From positions 1 through 48,333 of the forward strand of contig CAIMEA010000163.1 in assembly GCA_903839845.1 (NCBI GenBank): a DNA stretch of 48,333 nucleotides, written 5' to 3'. Source of the stretch: an uncultured Hyphomicrobiales bacterium (lineage in GTDB: Bacteria > Pseudomonadota > Alphaproteobacteria > Rhizobiales > Xanthobacteraceae). Shown here piece by piece: positions 14,804 through 22,154 of this stretch (position 1 is the first letter of the stretch; every line of letters begins with the position of its first letter). The position numbers and the translations under genes were made by a program. A model generated the notes under the pieces. The model did not search any database, had not been told where the DNA came from, and was given only the letters and a program-made list of their open reading frames with translations.

Positions 14804-15010
14804 ATGAACGACAACGAAGAAGTTGCGTTGCGCGAGCAACTGGCGCGCCTGCAACAAGAACATCGCGACCTCGATGCGGCGATCGAGGCCCTGGTGACGT
14901 CGCCCGGTTCCGACCTGATCCAGGTGCAACGGCTGAAAAAACGCAAACTGGTGCTGCGCGACAAGATCCGCCAGGTCGAGGACCAGCTGACGCCGGATAT
15001 TATTGCCTGA
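14804..15010 (+). CDS. YdcH/DUF465 family small coiled-coil protein, second copy
   Basis: A 68-residue helical hairpin protein: EEVALREQLARLQQEHRDLD, a turn around VTSPGSD, then LIQVQRLKKRKLVLRDKIRQ. It shares the DUF465 second-helix motif with the protein at 14279-14464, but the turn is longer, so it is a diverged paralogue and not a recent copy. ATG 14804 is chosen over GTG 14798 because GGTGG lies just before it. It converges with the GGDEF gene, with 4 bases between stops. Function is unknown. Confidence 0.82.
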   Translation: MNDNEEVALREQLARLQQEHRDLDAAIEALVTSPGSDLIQVQRLKKRKLVLRDKIRQVEDQLTPDIIA

Positions 15011-15014
15011 CGGC

Positions 15015-15632
15015 TTACCCGCGCCGCGCCTTCTTGCGCGCGTACATAGCCTTGTCGGCAGCGTCGATGATCGCCTCGGCGCTGGAGTCGCGCGCCAGTG
15101 CGACCGCGCCGGCGCTGGCGCCGACCTTGAGCGCGGCGCCGCTATGATCGACGCGCACCTGCTCGATAACGTTTTCCAGTTCGACGACCTTGGCCGCCGC
15201 GCGGCCGGCATCGACATTCCACAACAGCACGCCGAACTCGTCGCCGCCAAGCCGCGCCACCACGTCGGAGGCGCGCACCTTGCCGCGCAGCGCGGCGGCC
15301 ACCGCCTTGAGCAGCGCATCGCCGGCGGCATGGCCGTGCCGGTCGTTGACGCCTTTAAAACCGTCGAGATCGATCACCATCAAAGTGGCATCGGTGCCGT
15401 AGCGCTGCACATAAGCGAGCGAGCGCGCCAGTTCGCGCTCGAAGCCTCGGCGATTGAAAATATCCAGCAGCGGATCGACATCGGCGCGGGCTTCAAGCTC
15501 GGCGATTCTGCGCTCGGCCGCGCTTAGCTCGGCGCGCAGCCGCTCGATCTCGGCCAGCAGATTGTCCACCGGCGCCGGATCGCGGTCGGCCGGCAGTTCG
15601 GCGGCTTCGGCTGTTTGGATGTTGGCAGTCAC
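15015..15632 (-). CDS. GGDEF diguanylate cyclase without sensor domain
   Basis: A 205-residue cytosolic protein expected to make cyclic di-GMP from two GTP. Residues about 22-50 form a coiled coil (LLAEIERLRAELSAAERRIA). The GGDEF domain follows, with DLDGFKGVNDRHGHAAGD and an intact active site G129-G-D-E-F133. The inhibitory I-site R120-A-S-D123 sits exactly five residues before GGDEF, so product inhibition is likely. No PAS, GAF, receiver or membrane domain is present; the coiled coil may dimerise it or recruit a partner. The domain is at the short end for the family, ending soon after DKAMYARKKARRG. It is divergent from purE. Confidence 0.93.
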   Translation of the reverse strand: MTANIQTAEAAELPADRDPAPVDNLLAEIERLRAELSAAERRIAELEARADVDPLLDIFNRRGFERELARSLAYVQRYGTDATLMVIDLDGFKGVNDRHGHAAGDALLKAVAAALRGKVRASDVVARLGGDEFGVLLWNVDAGRAAAKVVELENVIEQVRVDHSGAALKVGASAGAVALARDSSAEAIIDAADKAMYARKKARRG

Positions 15633-15792
15633 TGTCCGACCCTTGTTGCGCGGTCCGCGCTATGGCGAATCTTTCCCGTCCCGCAACCAGCATAGCGCGT
15701 TCCGCGCATCCCTTTCACCTTGCCAGCGAAGGTTCCAGACCTATAATCCGCCGCTTCCTTAAAGCCCGCCGGGGCTTGGGACAGGGGGCAAA

Positions 15793-16278
15793 ATGGCTGC
15801 AAAACCGGTCGCGATCATCATGGGCAGTCAATCCGACTGGGCCACGATGAAGCACACGTCAGAGACACTCGACGCCCTCAAAATCGGCTATGAGGCGCTG
15901 ATCGTCTCGGCGCATCGCACGCCGAAGCGGCTTTTCGATTTCGCCCATGGCGCCCGCGACAAGGGCTTCAAGCTGGTGATCGCCGGCGCCGGCGGCGCCG
16001 CCCACCTGCCCGGCATGGCCGCGTCGATGACGCCTTTGCCGGTGCTCGGCGTGCCGATCAATACGCATGCGCTGGAAGGCAAGGATTCGCTGTTGTCGAT
16101 CTTGCAGATGCCGGGCGGCATTCCGGTCGGCACTTTGGCCATCGGCAAGGCCGGCGCGATCAATGCCGCGCTGCTCGCCGCCGCGATCCTGGCGCTGTCC
16201 GACAAGGCGCTCGCCAAGCGGCTCGATGCCTGGCGCGCCAAGCAGACCAAGTCGGTCGCCAAGAAGCCGAAGGATTAG
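15793..16278 (+). CDS. purE: N5-carboxyaminoimidazole ribonucleotide mutase
   Basis: A 161-residue class I PurE that converts N5-CAIR to CAIR in purine synthesis. The nucleotide-binding motif [12 protein letters not shown] is at 8-19. [12 protein letters not shown] (catalytic histidine), [19 protein letters not shown] and [20 protein letters not shown] complete the family pattern. GGGGGC lies before the ATG. It is followed by purK, its usual partner; the 63-base gap holds a palindromic element that begins at the purE stop codon. Confidence 0.97.
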   Translation: MAAKPVAIIMGSQSDWATMKHTSETLDALKIGYEALIVSAHRTPKRLFDFAHGARDKGFKLVIAGAGGAAHLPGMAASMTPLPVLGVPINTHALEGKDSLLSILQMPGGIPVGTLAIGKAGAINAALLAAAILALSDKALAKRLDAWRAKQTKSVAKKPKD

Positions 16279-16326
16279 CGCATGATCCCGAAAAGTGGGC
16301 ACCGGTTTTCGGACAAGATCATGCGC
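16278..16326 (+). repeat. Stop-codon-abutting palindrome, copy 1 (purE-purK)
   Basis: Arms GCGCATGATC (16278-16287) and GATCATGCGC (16317-16326) are perfect. The core holds AAGTGGGCACCGGTT and inner CCGAAAA/TTTTCGG arms that extend the stem. It starts at the last base of the purE stop and ends directly before the purK ribosome binding site (AAGGAAAA, 16327-16334). It could shape purK translation or mRNA stability. Confidence 0.88.
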
Positions 16327-16341
16327 AAGGAAAACGCTTAA

Positions 16342-17418
16342 GTGCTGAAACCCGGGTCGACGATCGGCATTCTCGGCGGCGGCCAGCTCGGCCGCATGCT
16401 GGCGCTTAGCGCCGCGAGGCTCGGGCTGCATTGCCATATCTATTCGCCGGAAAAGGATTCCGGCGCGTTTGAAGTGGTGCGGGCCTCGACCTGCGCGGCT
16501 TACGAGGACGAGGCGGCTCTGGCCAAATTCGCCGCAAGCGTCGACGTCATTACCTACGAGTTCGAGAATGTGCCGGCCAAGACGGCGGCGTTTCTCGCCA
16601 AGCGCAAGCCAGTGTTCCCCGATCCACATGTGCTGGAACTGACGCAGGACCGGCTGATCGAAAAGAATTTCATCGATGGGCTCAAGATCGCGGTCGCGCC
16701 TTACGCCGCCGTGCATTCGGCGTCGCAGCTCGCCGCCGGGCTTGAGAAAGTCGGCCGGCCGGCGGTGCTGAAGACGACGACGATGGGCTACGACGGCAAG
16801 GGCCAGGTCAAGATCATGCCCGGCGACGACGCCAATGCGGCCTGGCGCAAATTGAAAAACGCGCCGTGCATTCTCGAAGGCTTCGTCAAATTCGAGCGCG
16901 AAGTCTCGGTGATCGCCGCGCGTTCCGCCGACGGTCATGTCGAGTGTTTCGAGGTGACCGAGAACGAGCACCGCGACCATATTCTGAAAATCTCCACGGT
17001 GCCGGCCAAGGTGTCGCCGGCGCTGGCCTCGGAGGCCAGGCGCATCGCCACCCGCATCGCCAAGGCGTTCGATTATGTCGGCGTCTTCGCGGTCGAGATG
17101 TTCGTGGTCAAAACGGCAAACAAGCAGGCAGTGCTGGTCAACGAGATCGCGCCGCGCGTCCACAATTCCGGCCACTGGACCATCGACGGCGCCACGGTGT
17201 CGCAGTTCGAGCAGCATATCCGCGCCGTGGCCGGCTGGCCTTTGGCCAAGCCGATCCGGCTCGGTCGCAAGGTCGAGATGACCAATTTGATCGGCGCGGA
17301 AGTGAACGAGACGCAGGCCTGGCTGACGGTACCCGGCGCCTCAGTGCATCTTTACGGCAAGACCGACGCCCGGCCGGGCCGTAAAATGGGCCATGTGACA
17401 AGGGTTTACACCAAATAG
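16342..17418 (+). CDS. purK: N5-carboxyaminoimidazole ribonucleotide synthase
   Basis: A 358-residue ATP-grasp ligase that carboxylates AIR to N5-CAIR with ATP and bicarbonate, feeding PurE. The N-terminal GSTIGILGGGQLGRMLALSA is the family's Rossmann-like start. KTTTMGYDGKGQVKI is the ATP-grasp loop, and EGFVKFEREVSVIAAR and VNEIAPRVHNSGHWTIDG hold the metal and substrate contacts. The start is GTG 16342, with AAGGAAAA upstream directly after the hairpin element. It forms an operon with purE. Confidence 0.97.
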   Translation: MLKPGSTIGILGGGQLGRMLALSAARLGLHCHIYSPEKDSGAFEVVRASTCAAYEDEAALAKFAASVDVITYEFENVPAKTAAFLAKRKPVFPDPHVLELTQDRLIEKNFIDGLKIAVAPYAAVHSASQLAAGLEKVGRPAVLKTTTMGYDGKGQVKIMPGDDANAAWRKLKNAPCILEGFVKFEREVSVIAARSADGHVECFEVTENEHRDHILKISTVPAKVSPALASEARRIATRIAKAFDYVGVFAVEMFVVKTANKQAVLVNEIAPRVHNSGHWTIDGATVSQFEQHIRAVAGWPLAKPIRLGRKVEMTNLIGAEVNETQAWLTVPGASVHLYGKTDARPGRKMGHVTRVYTK

Positions 17419-17447
17419 GCCCGGTTTACGGGCGTTTTGGGCAATGG

Positions 17448-17471
17448 CGGGAGCGGGCGGAACCGCTCCCG
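17448..17471. terminator. Hairpin after purK, weak terminator candidate
   Basis: CGGGAGCGG (17448-17456) and CCGCTCCCG (17463-17471) pair perfectly around GCGGAA, 30 bases after the purK stop. No T run follows on either strand, so it is a hairpin with an unproven terminator role. Confidence 0.4.
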
Positions 17472-17627
17472 GCCGGCGAAAAATAGACGGAACGGCCCGC
17501 AAATCGCGCTTTTTTGGCTGTTCCAATAGACTCCCCGGAAAAGGTCTGCTAAAGCCACCCGACTCAAAGAGCCCATTTATGGCGGCTTTTGACCGAAATT
17601 CGATTCTTCATCAACGAAGGAGCCTGC

Positions 17628-17945
17628 GTGCAAGTTCTCGTTCGCGACAACAATGTCGACCAAGCCCTCAAGGCGCTCAAGAAGAAGATGCAGCGTGAGG
17701 GCATTTTCCGCGAAATGAAGCTTCGCGGCCATTACGAAAAGCCGTCGGAAAAGAAGGCGCGCGAAAAGGCGGAAGCCGTCCGCCGCGCCCGTAAGCTGGC
17801 GCGCAAGAAGATGCAGCGCGAAGGCCTGCTGCCGATGAAGCCGCGGATCGTTCCGGGCGCGGCCGGTCCGGGTGCCGGTGGTCCGGGCGGAGCCGGTGGC
17901 CGTGGCGGCCGCGGTGGCGCCGGCGGCGGCGGTTCGCGCTTCTAG
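17628..17945 (+). CDS. rpsU: 30S ribosomal protein S21 with glycine-rich tail
   Basis: A 105-residue S21. The true start is GTG 17628 with AAGGAG at 17617-17622; it gives the canonical [21 protein letters not shown] longer frame from 17589 is rejected. The basic S21 core runs to about residue 68 ([20 protein letters not shown]). A tail of about 37 residues follows that is almost pure glycine, alanine, proline and arginine ([19 protein letters not shown]). Such tails occur in S21 of related Rhizobiales, while enterobacterial S21 ends near residue 71. A strong terminator follows. Confidence 0.95.
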   Translation: MQVLVRDNNVDQALKALKKKMQREGIFREMKLRGHYEKPSEKKAREKAEAVRRARKLARKKMQREGLLPMKPRIVPGAAGPGAGGPGGAGGRGGRGGAGGGGSRF

Positions 17946-17970
17946 TCGCGATTAACAGATTTCATTGCAA

Positions 17971-18000
17971 AGCGCGGGTCCGCAAGGTCCCGCGCTTTTT
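17971..18000 (+). terminator. Rho-independent terminator of rpsU
   Basis: AGCGCGGG (17971-17978) pairs with CCCGCGCT (17989-17996), and the stem runs into TTTTT. It is 26 bases after the rpsU stop, a classic terminator. Confidence 0.9.
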
Positions 18001-18174
18001 GCGTTTTGGGGCTCCCGGGTAGACGGCCTTTAACCCTGCTGGCGCCTATAAAGGCGATATCGACATTTTCACGGAACCATATGTGTTTTGGCGACTTTAA
18101 GCACATTGGGGCGGTCAAGTACCGGCAAATGCCGTTCAGCGGGACCGCGCAAGAGACTGGATACCCTGGGGAAA

Positions 18175-19278
18175 ATGGATAAGCAGGCCGGGTTTCTGGA
18201 AAGCGAATTCGAGCGCGCCGTGAACGCGCGCTCAGCGGCAGACGACACCGTCGTGCCGCTGGCCGGCGCGTTGCGCAACCTGGAAACGCTGCGCGAGCGC
18301 GAGCGGCGCTTCCGCGAACTGCTCAATGCCCTGCCGGCCGCCGTCTACACCACCGACGCCGCCGGCCGCCTGACCTATTACAACGAAGCCGCCGCCGAAC
18401 TGTGGGGCCACCGGCCAGTGCCCGGCTCCACCGAATGGTGCGGCTCGTGGAAGCTCTATTGGCCGGATGGAACGCCCTTGCCGCATGGCGACTGCCCGAT
18501 GGCGGTGGCGCTGCGCGAGGACCGGCCGGTGCGCGGCATGGAGGCGATCTGCGAGCGGCCGGACGGCACGCGCGTCCCTTTCATCCCCTATCCGACACCG
18601 CTGCATGACGAGGCCGGACGGCTGGTCGGCGCCGTCAACATGCTGGTCGATATCACCGAGCGCAAACGCGCCGAGGAACGGCAGCACCTGATGGTGCGCG
18701 AGTTGCACCACCGCGTGAAGAACACTTTGGCCACCGTGCAGGCGATCATGGGTTCGACCGCGCGCAGCGCCACCAGCATAGAGGATTTCCAGACCGCGCT
18801 GATCGGCCGCATCGGCGTCCTGGCCAAAACGCACGTCCTGCTCAGCGACGACAGCCGGCCGGTGTCGTTCGGCGATATCCTGCACAGCGAACTCGACGCC
18901 TTCGACGACGGCAGCGACGGCCGTATCAGCCTGACCGGACCGCCGGTCGAGATCACCGCGCAAGCGGCGGTGCCACTCGGCCTGGCCATGCACGAACTCA
19001 CCACCAACGCCGCCAAATACGGCGCGCTGTCGGTCTACGGCGGCAAGGTCGACGTGACCTGGAGCGAAACCATTACCGCGAGCCAGCGCCAGTTGAATTT
19101 CGACTGGGTGGAGAGCGGCGGACCGACGGTGACCTTGCCAACGCGGCAGGGCTTCGGCTCGCGGCTTTTGCAGTTTGTGCTGCCCGGACAAATCCAGGCC
19201 AAAGTCGCCATCGACTACCGGCCGGAAGGCATTCGCGTGCATGGCACCGTGCCGTTGCCGAAGCGGACGGCGGATTAA
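18175..19278 (+). CDS. PAS-containing HWE-type sensor histidine kinase
   Basis: A 367-residue soluble kinase. A coiled segment (30-45) leads into a PAS domain (about 46-165: LNALPAAVYTTDAAGRLTYY to NMLVDITERKRAEERQ). The phosphoacceptor is H178 in RELHHRVKNTLATVQAIM. The ATPase domain has the N box HELTTNAAKYGALS (273-286), the W311-V-E313 that gives the HWE group its name, and the G box GFGSRLL. There are no membrane segments, so the signal is cytoplasmic; this family often has PAS domains for light, redox or general stress. ATG 18175 is used because GGGGAAA precedes it; TTG 18088 is much weaker. No response regulator is adjacent. Confidence 0.93.
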   Translation: MDKQAGFLESEFERAVNARSAADDTVVPLAGALRNLETLRERERRFRELLNALPAAVYTTDAAGRLTYYNEAAAELWGHRPVPGSTEWCGSWKLYWPDGTPLPHGDCPMAVALREDRPVRGMEAICERPDGTRVPFIPYPTPLHDEAGRLVGAVNMLVDITERKRAEERQHLMVRELHHRVKNTLATVQAIMGSTARSATSIEDFQTALIGRIGVLAKTHVLLSDDSRPVSFGDILHSELDAFDDGSDGRISLTGPPVEITAQAAVPLGLAMHELTTNAAKYGALSVYGGKVDVTWSETITASQRQLNFDWVESGGPTVTLPTRQGFGSRLLQFVLPGQIQAKVAIDYRPEGIRVHGTVPLPKRTAD

Positions 19279-19516
19279 ACGCAGCGGCGGCGCGGCGCGA
19301 AGTAGCCCGAGAACGCGCCCGTTAAAGTAAACGGATCGACAATTTAACCAAATCCTCACCACGTTCCGCTAAATCTCGGCGTGCCGGCGGCGAAGCCACT
19401 TGTTCGCGGGACTTATCCCGGCGGGGACTTGTGATGTTGAGGCACAGCGTAACATTGGCGTGTCTGAATCATGCCGCTACCGGCTCACTCTGCGATGCGA
19501 TTTCGCGAGGCGCCGC

Positions 19517-20257
19517 ATGAGCGCCCTCCCCGACTTCGACACCATTCTTCTGCTGACCGGCCCGATCGAGGCCGCGGCGCTCGCCGGCGTGCTCGGCATT
19601 CGCGATCCGCGCATCGACGTGCGCCACGTCGAATCGCTGGACGAACTTGACGGCCTCGCGCCCGACGAACTGGCGCGGGCGCGGCTGATCGCTTTCGCGA
19701 CCGATGTCATCGTGCCGCCGCGCATTCTCGACGCGCTCGGCTACGGCGCCTACAATTTTCATCCTGGCCCGCCGAACTATCCAGGCTGGGGCCCGGCGCA
19801 CTTCGCGGTCTATGACCGGGCCGCGACCTTCGGCGTGACCGCCCATGTCATGCTGGAGCGCGTCGATGCCGGGCCGATTGTCGGCGTCGAGATGTTCTGC
19901 GTTCCGCCAAACACGACGGCACCGCGGCTTGAGCAGATGGCCTTTGTCGCGCTGGCGCGGATTTTCTGGAATCTGGCGCAATCCCTGACCCGCGCTGAAG
20001 CGCCGGCGACGCTGCCGGTGACCTGGCGCGGCCGCAAGAGCACGCGGCGACTATACAAGGAACTGCGCACGGTGCCGCCGACAGTGGCCAAGGACGATCT
20101 CGACCGCCGCGTCGCGGTCTTCGGCAACCGCGACGATGATGACGGCCTGACCGTGACCTTGCACGGCCACACATTCCGCTACGTGCCGCCGCCGGCCGAC
20201 CCGCAGGCCGAAACCGCCGAAATGCTGGCGATCGAACGGTTTGCCAGAACGGCGTAG
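19517..20257 (+). CDS. Formyltransferase-like protein, substrate unknown
   Basis: A 246-residue protein with the formyltransferase core. N80-F-H82-P-G-P-P-N-Y-P-G-W and the following GVTAHVMLERVDAGPIV reproduce the Asn-His-Asp catalytic set of Fmt/GART enzymes (N80, H82, D117). It is shorter than methionyl-tRNA formyltransferase (about 310), and the C-terminal Fmt tRNA-binding domain is missing; the tail carries HGHTFRYVPPPADPQAE. The N-terminal Rossmann half is weak in recognisable motifs. It could formylate a small amine or sugar, or be a hydrolase on N-formyl groups. ATG 19517 follows GCGAGG; the gene stands alone, followed by a palindrome and a terminator. Confidence 0.85.
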   Translation: MSALPDFDTILLLTGPIEAAALAGVLGIRDPRIDVRHVESLDELDGLAPDELARARLIAFATDVIVPPRILDALGYGAYNFHPGPPNYPGWGPAHFAVYDRAATFGVTAHVMLERVDAGPIVGVEMFCVPPNTTAPRLEQMAFVALARIFWNLAQSLTRAEAPATLPVTWRGRKSTRRLYKELRTVPPTVAKDDLDRRVAVFGNRDDDDGLTVTLHGHTFRYVPPPADPQAETAEMLAIERFARTA

Positions 20258-20258
20258 A

Positions 20259-20302
20259 GCGTTTTCGAGCGAAGTGGGTACCGGTTCGCGTGAAGAAAAC
20301 GC
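20259..20302 (+). repeat. Stop-codon-abutting palindrome, copy 3 (diverged)
   Basis: Arms GCGTTTTC (20259-20266) and GAAAACGC (20295-20302) enclose AAGTGGGTACCGGTT, the same core as the elements at 16278 and 22106. It starts one base after the formyltransferase stop, in the same orientation relative to the gene as the other two. Confidence 0.75.
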
Positions 20303-20315
20303 GACAAAACAAAGA

Positions 20316-20359
20316 TTAGAGCCCCGGCTTTGATTCCATCAAAGCCGGAAAGGCTCTAA
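20316..20359. terminator. Long hairpin between convergent genes, bidirectional terminator candidate
   Basis: CCGGCTTTGA (20324-20333) pairs perfectly with TCAAAGCCGG (20339-20348), and TTAGAGCC (20316-20323) with GGCTCTAA (20352-20359) extends the stem. It separates the formyltransferase gene from the end of pntB. T runs are weak on both strands. Confidence 0.7.
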
Positions 20360-20361
20360 GG

Positions 20362-21756
20362 CTACAGCGACTTGACGATGGTCTCGGTCATCTTCTTGGC
20401 ATCTCCAAGAAGCATCATCGTGTTGTCGCGATAGAACAGCGGGTTGTCGATGCCGGCGTAGCCGGAGGCGAGCGAGCGCTTGATGAACATCACGGTGCCG
20501 GCCTTCCACACCTGCAGCACGGGCATGCCGTAGATCGGCGAGGTCTTGTCTTCTTCCGCCGCCGGATTGGTGACGTCATTGGCGCCGATGACGAAGGCGA
20601 TGTCGGCCTGGGCGAATTCGGAATTAATGTCTTCCAGTTCGAACACTTCGTCGTAGGGCACATTGGCTTCGGCCAGCAGCACGTTCATGTGGCCGGGCAT
20701 GCGGCCGGCGACCGGGTGAATGGCGTATTTGACCTCGACGCCTTCCTTCTTCAGCCGGTCGGCCATTTCACGCAGCGCGTGCTGCGCCTGCGCCACCGCC
20801 ATGCCGTAGCCCGGCACGATGATGACCTTCTGCGCGTTCTTCAAAATATAAGCGGCGTCTTCCGCCGAACCGATCTTGACCGGGCGCTGCTCGGCAGCGG
20901 CACCGGCCGCGGCGGTCTCGCCGCCGAAGCCGCCGAGAATGACCGAGACGAATGAGCGGTTCATCGCGTGGCACATGATGTAGGACAGGATCGCGCCCGA
21001 CGAGCCGACCAGCGCGCCGGTGATGATCAGCGCCGAATTGCCGAGCGTGAAGCCGATGCCAGCGGCGGCCCAGCCGGAATAGGAGTTCAGCATCGAGATG
21101 ACGACCGGCATGTCGGCGCCGCCGATCGGGATGATCATCAGCACGCCGAGCGCCAGCGCCAGCACGGTAATCAGCCAGAAGTCGAGCGCCGACTGCGAAA
21201 CGTAGAAGCCGTAGATGAAGAATACCAAAGCCAGCGCGATGGCGATGTTGATGATGTGGCGGAACGGCAGCATGATCGGCGCGCCGCTCATGCGCGCGGA
21301 CAATTTCAGGAAGGCGATGACCGAACCGGTGAACGTCAAGGCGCCGATGGCGACGCCGAGCGCCATTTCGATCAGGCTGGCCTGATGGATGTGGCCATGC
21401 GTGCCGATGTCGAAGGCCGCCGGTGCGTAGAAGGCGCCCGCCGCCACCAGCACCGCCGCCATGCCGACCAGCGAATGGAAGGCCGCGACCAGTTCCGGCA
21501 TCGAGGTCATCGGCACCTTGCGCGCGATCACCGCGCCGATGCCGCCGCCGATGACGATGCCGCCGACGACCAGCACCCAGCCGATCGTATCGGTCGGCGG
21601 ATGCGCGGCGAGCGTGGTGACCACCGCGATGGTCATGCCGATCATGCCGAGCAGGTTGCCCATGCGGCTCGAGGCCGGGCTCGACAGTCCGCGCAGCGCC
21701 TGAATGAACAGGACGCCGGCGACGAGGTAAAGCAGCGCTGCGATGTTGGCGTTCAT
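20362..21756 (-). CDS. pntB: Re/Si-specific NAD(P)+ transhydrogenase, beta subunit
   Basis: A 464-residue inner-membrane protein of the proton-translocating transhydrogenase, which uses the proton gradient to make NADPH from NADH. About eight membrane segments form domain II (from ALLYLVAGVLFIQALRGLSS on). The cytosolic NADP(H)-binding domain III is at the C-terminus, with IIVPGYGMAVAQAQH, HPVAGRMPGHMNVLLAEA and GANDVTNPAAEEDKTSP. Length and motifs are standard. It is the last gene of coxIV-pntAA-pntAB-pntB and starts 6 bases after pntAB. Confidence 0.97.
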   Translation of the reverse strand: MNANIAALLYLVAGVLFIQALRGLSSPASSRMGNLLGMIGMTIAVVTTLAAHPPTDTIGWVLVVGGIVIGGGIGAVIARKVPMTSMPELVAAFHSLVGMAAVLVAAGAFYAPAAFDIGTHGHIHQASLIEMALGVAIGALTFTGSVIAFLKLSARMSGAPIMLPFRHIINIAIALALVFFIYGFYVSQSALDFWLITVLALALGVLMIIPIGGADMPVVISMLNSYSGWAAAGIGFTLGNSALIITGALVGSSGAILSYIMCHAMNRSFVSVILGGFGGETAAAGAAAEQRPVKIGSAEDAAYILKNAQKVIIVPGYGMAVAQAQHALREMADRLKKEGVEVKYAIHPVAGRMPGHMNVLLAEANVPYDEVFELEDINSEFAQADIAFVIGANDVTNPAAEEDKTSPIYGMPVLQVWKAGTVMFIKRSLASGYAGIDNPLFYRDNTMMLLGDAKKMTETIVKSL

Positions 21757-21762
21757 GGCTGC

Positions 21763-22086
21763 TTACTTCTTTTTCTTTTGGTACATCGCCAGCATGCGCG
21801 AGGTAACCAGGAAGCCGCCGAAAATATTGATCGAGGCGAAAATCAGCGCGACGAAACCGAACAGGCGCGCCCAGAGCGGGCCATTGTCGTTGACGGCGAG
21901 CGGCACGCCGACCGCGAGCAAGGCGCCGACGACGATCACCGAGGAGATCGCATTGGTCACCGACATCAAAGGCGTATGCAGCGCCGGCGTCACCGACCAG
22001 ACGACGTAGTAGCCGACGAACACGGCGAGGACGAAGATGGAAAGCCGGAAGGTGAAGGGATCGACCGCGGTTGCGAGTTCGTGCAT
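21763..22086 (-). CDS. pntAB: NAD(P)+ transhydrogenase, alpha-2 subunit (membrane part)
   Basis: A 107-residue protein with three membrane helices. It is the C-terminal half of the alpha subunit that is split off in alphaproteobacteria. Conserved blocks are FVGYYVVWSVTPALHTPLMS and VTNAISSVIVVGALLAVG, and the tail ends MYQKKKK. It joins the proton channel with PntB. It lies between pntAA, from which a palindromic element separates it, and pntB. Confidence 0.96.
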   Translation of the reverse strand: MHELATAVDPFTFRLSIFVLAVFVGYYVVWSVTPALHTPLMSVTNAISSVIVVGALLAVGVPLAVNDNGPLWARLFGFVALIFASINIFGGFLVTSRMLAMYQKKKK

Positions 22087-22105
22087 GTCACACTCGTTTT
22101 AGTTT

Positions 22106-22154
22106 GCGCATAATCTTATCCGAAAACCGGTTCCCACTTTTCGAGATCATGCGC
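22106..22154 (-). repeat. Stop-codon-abutting palindrome, copy 2 (pntAA-pntAB)
   Basis: Read on the minus strand, arms GCGCATGATC and GATTATGCGC enclose AAGTGGGAACCGGTT, nearly the same as the purE-purK element. It begins directly at the pntAA stop (22155-22157) and ends 19 bases before the pntAB start. Confidence 0.88.

Noticed and set aside
19322-19347. TTAA pair upstream of the formyltransferase gene as a CtrA box
   Set aside because: The spacing is 18 bases, not 7; only single TTAACCA half-site resemblance remains.
20968-22113. 381-codon open frame antisense to pntB and pntAB
   Set aside because: It runs across two well-defined genes and the intergenic gap, and the product is almost only D, R, Q, H and A.
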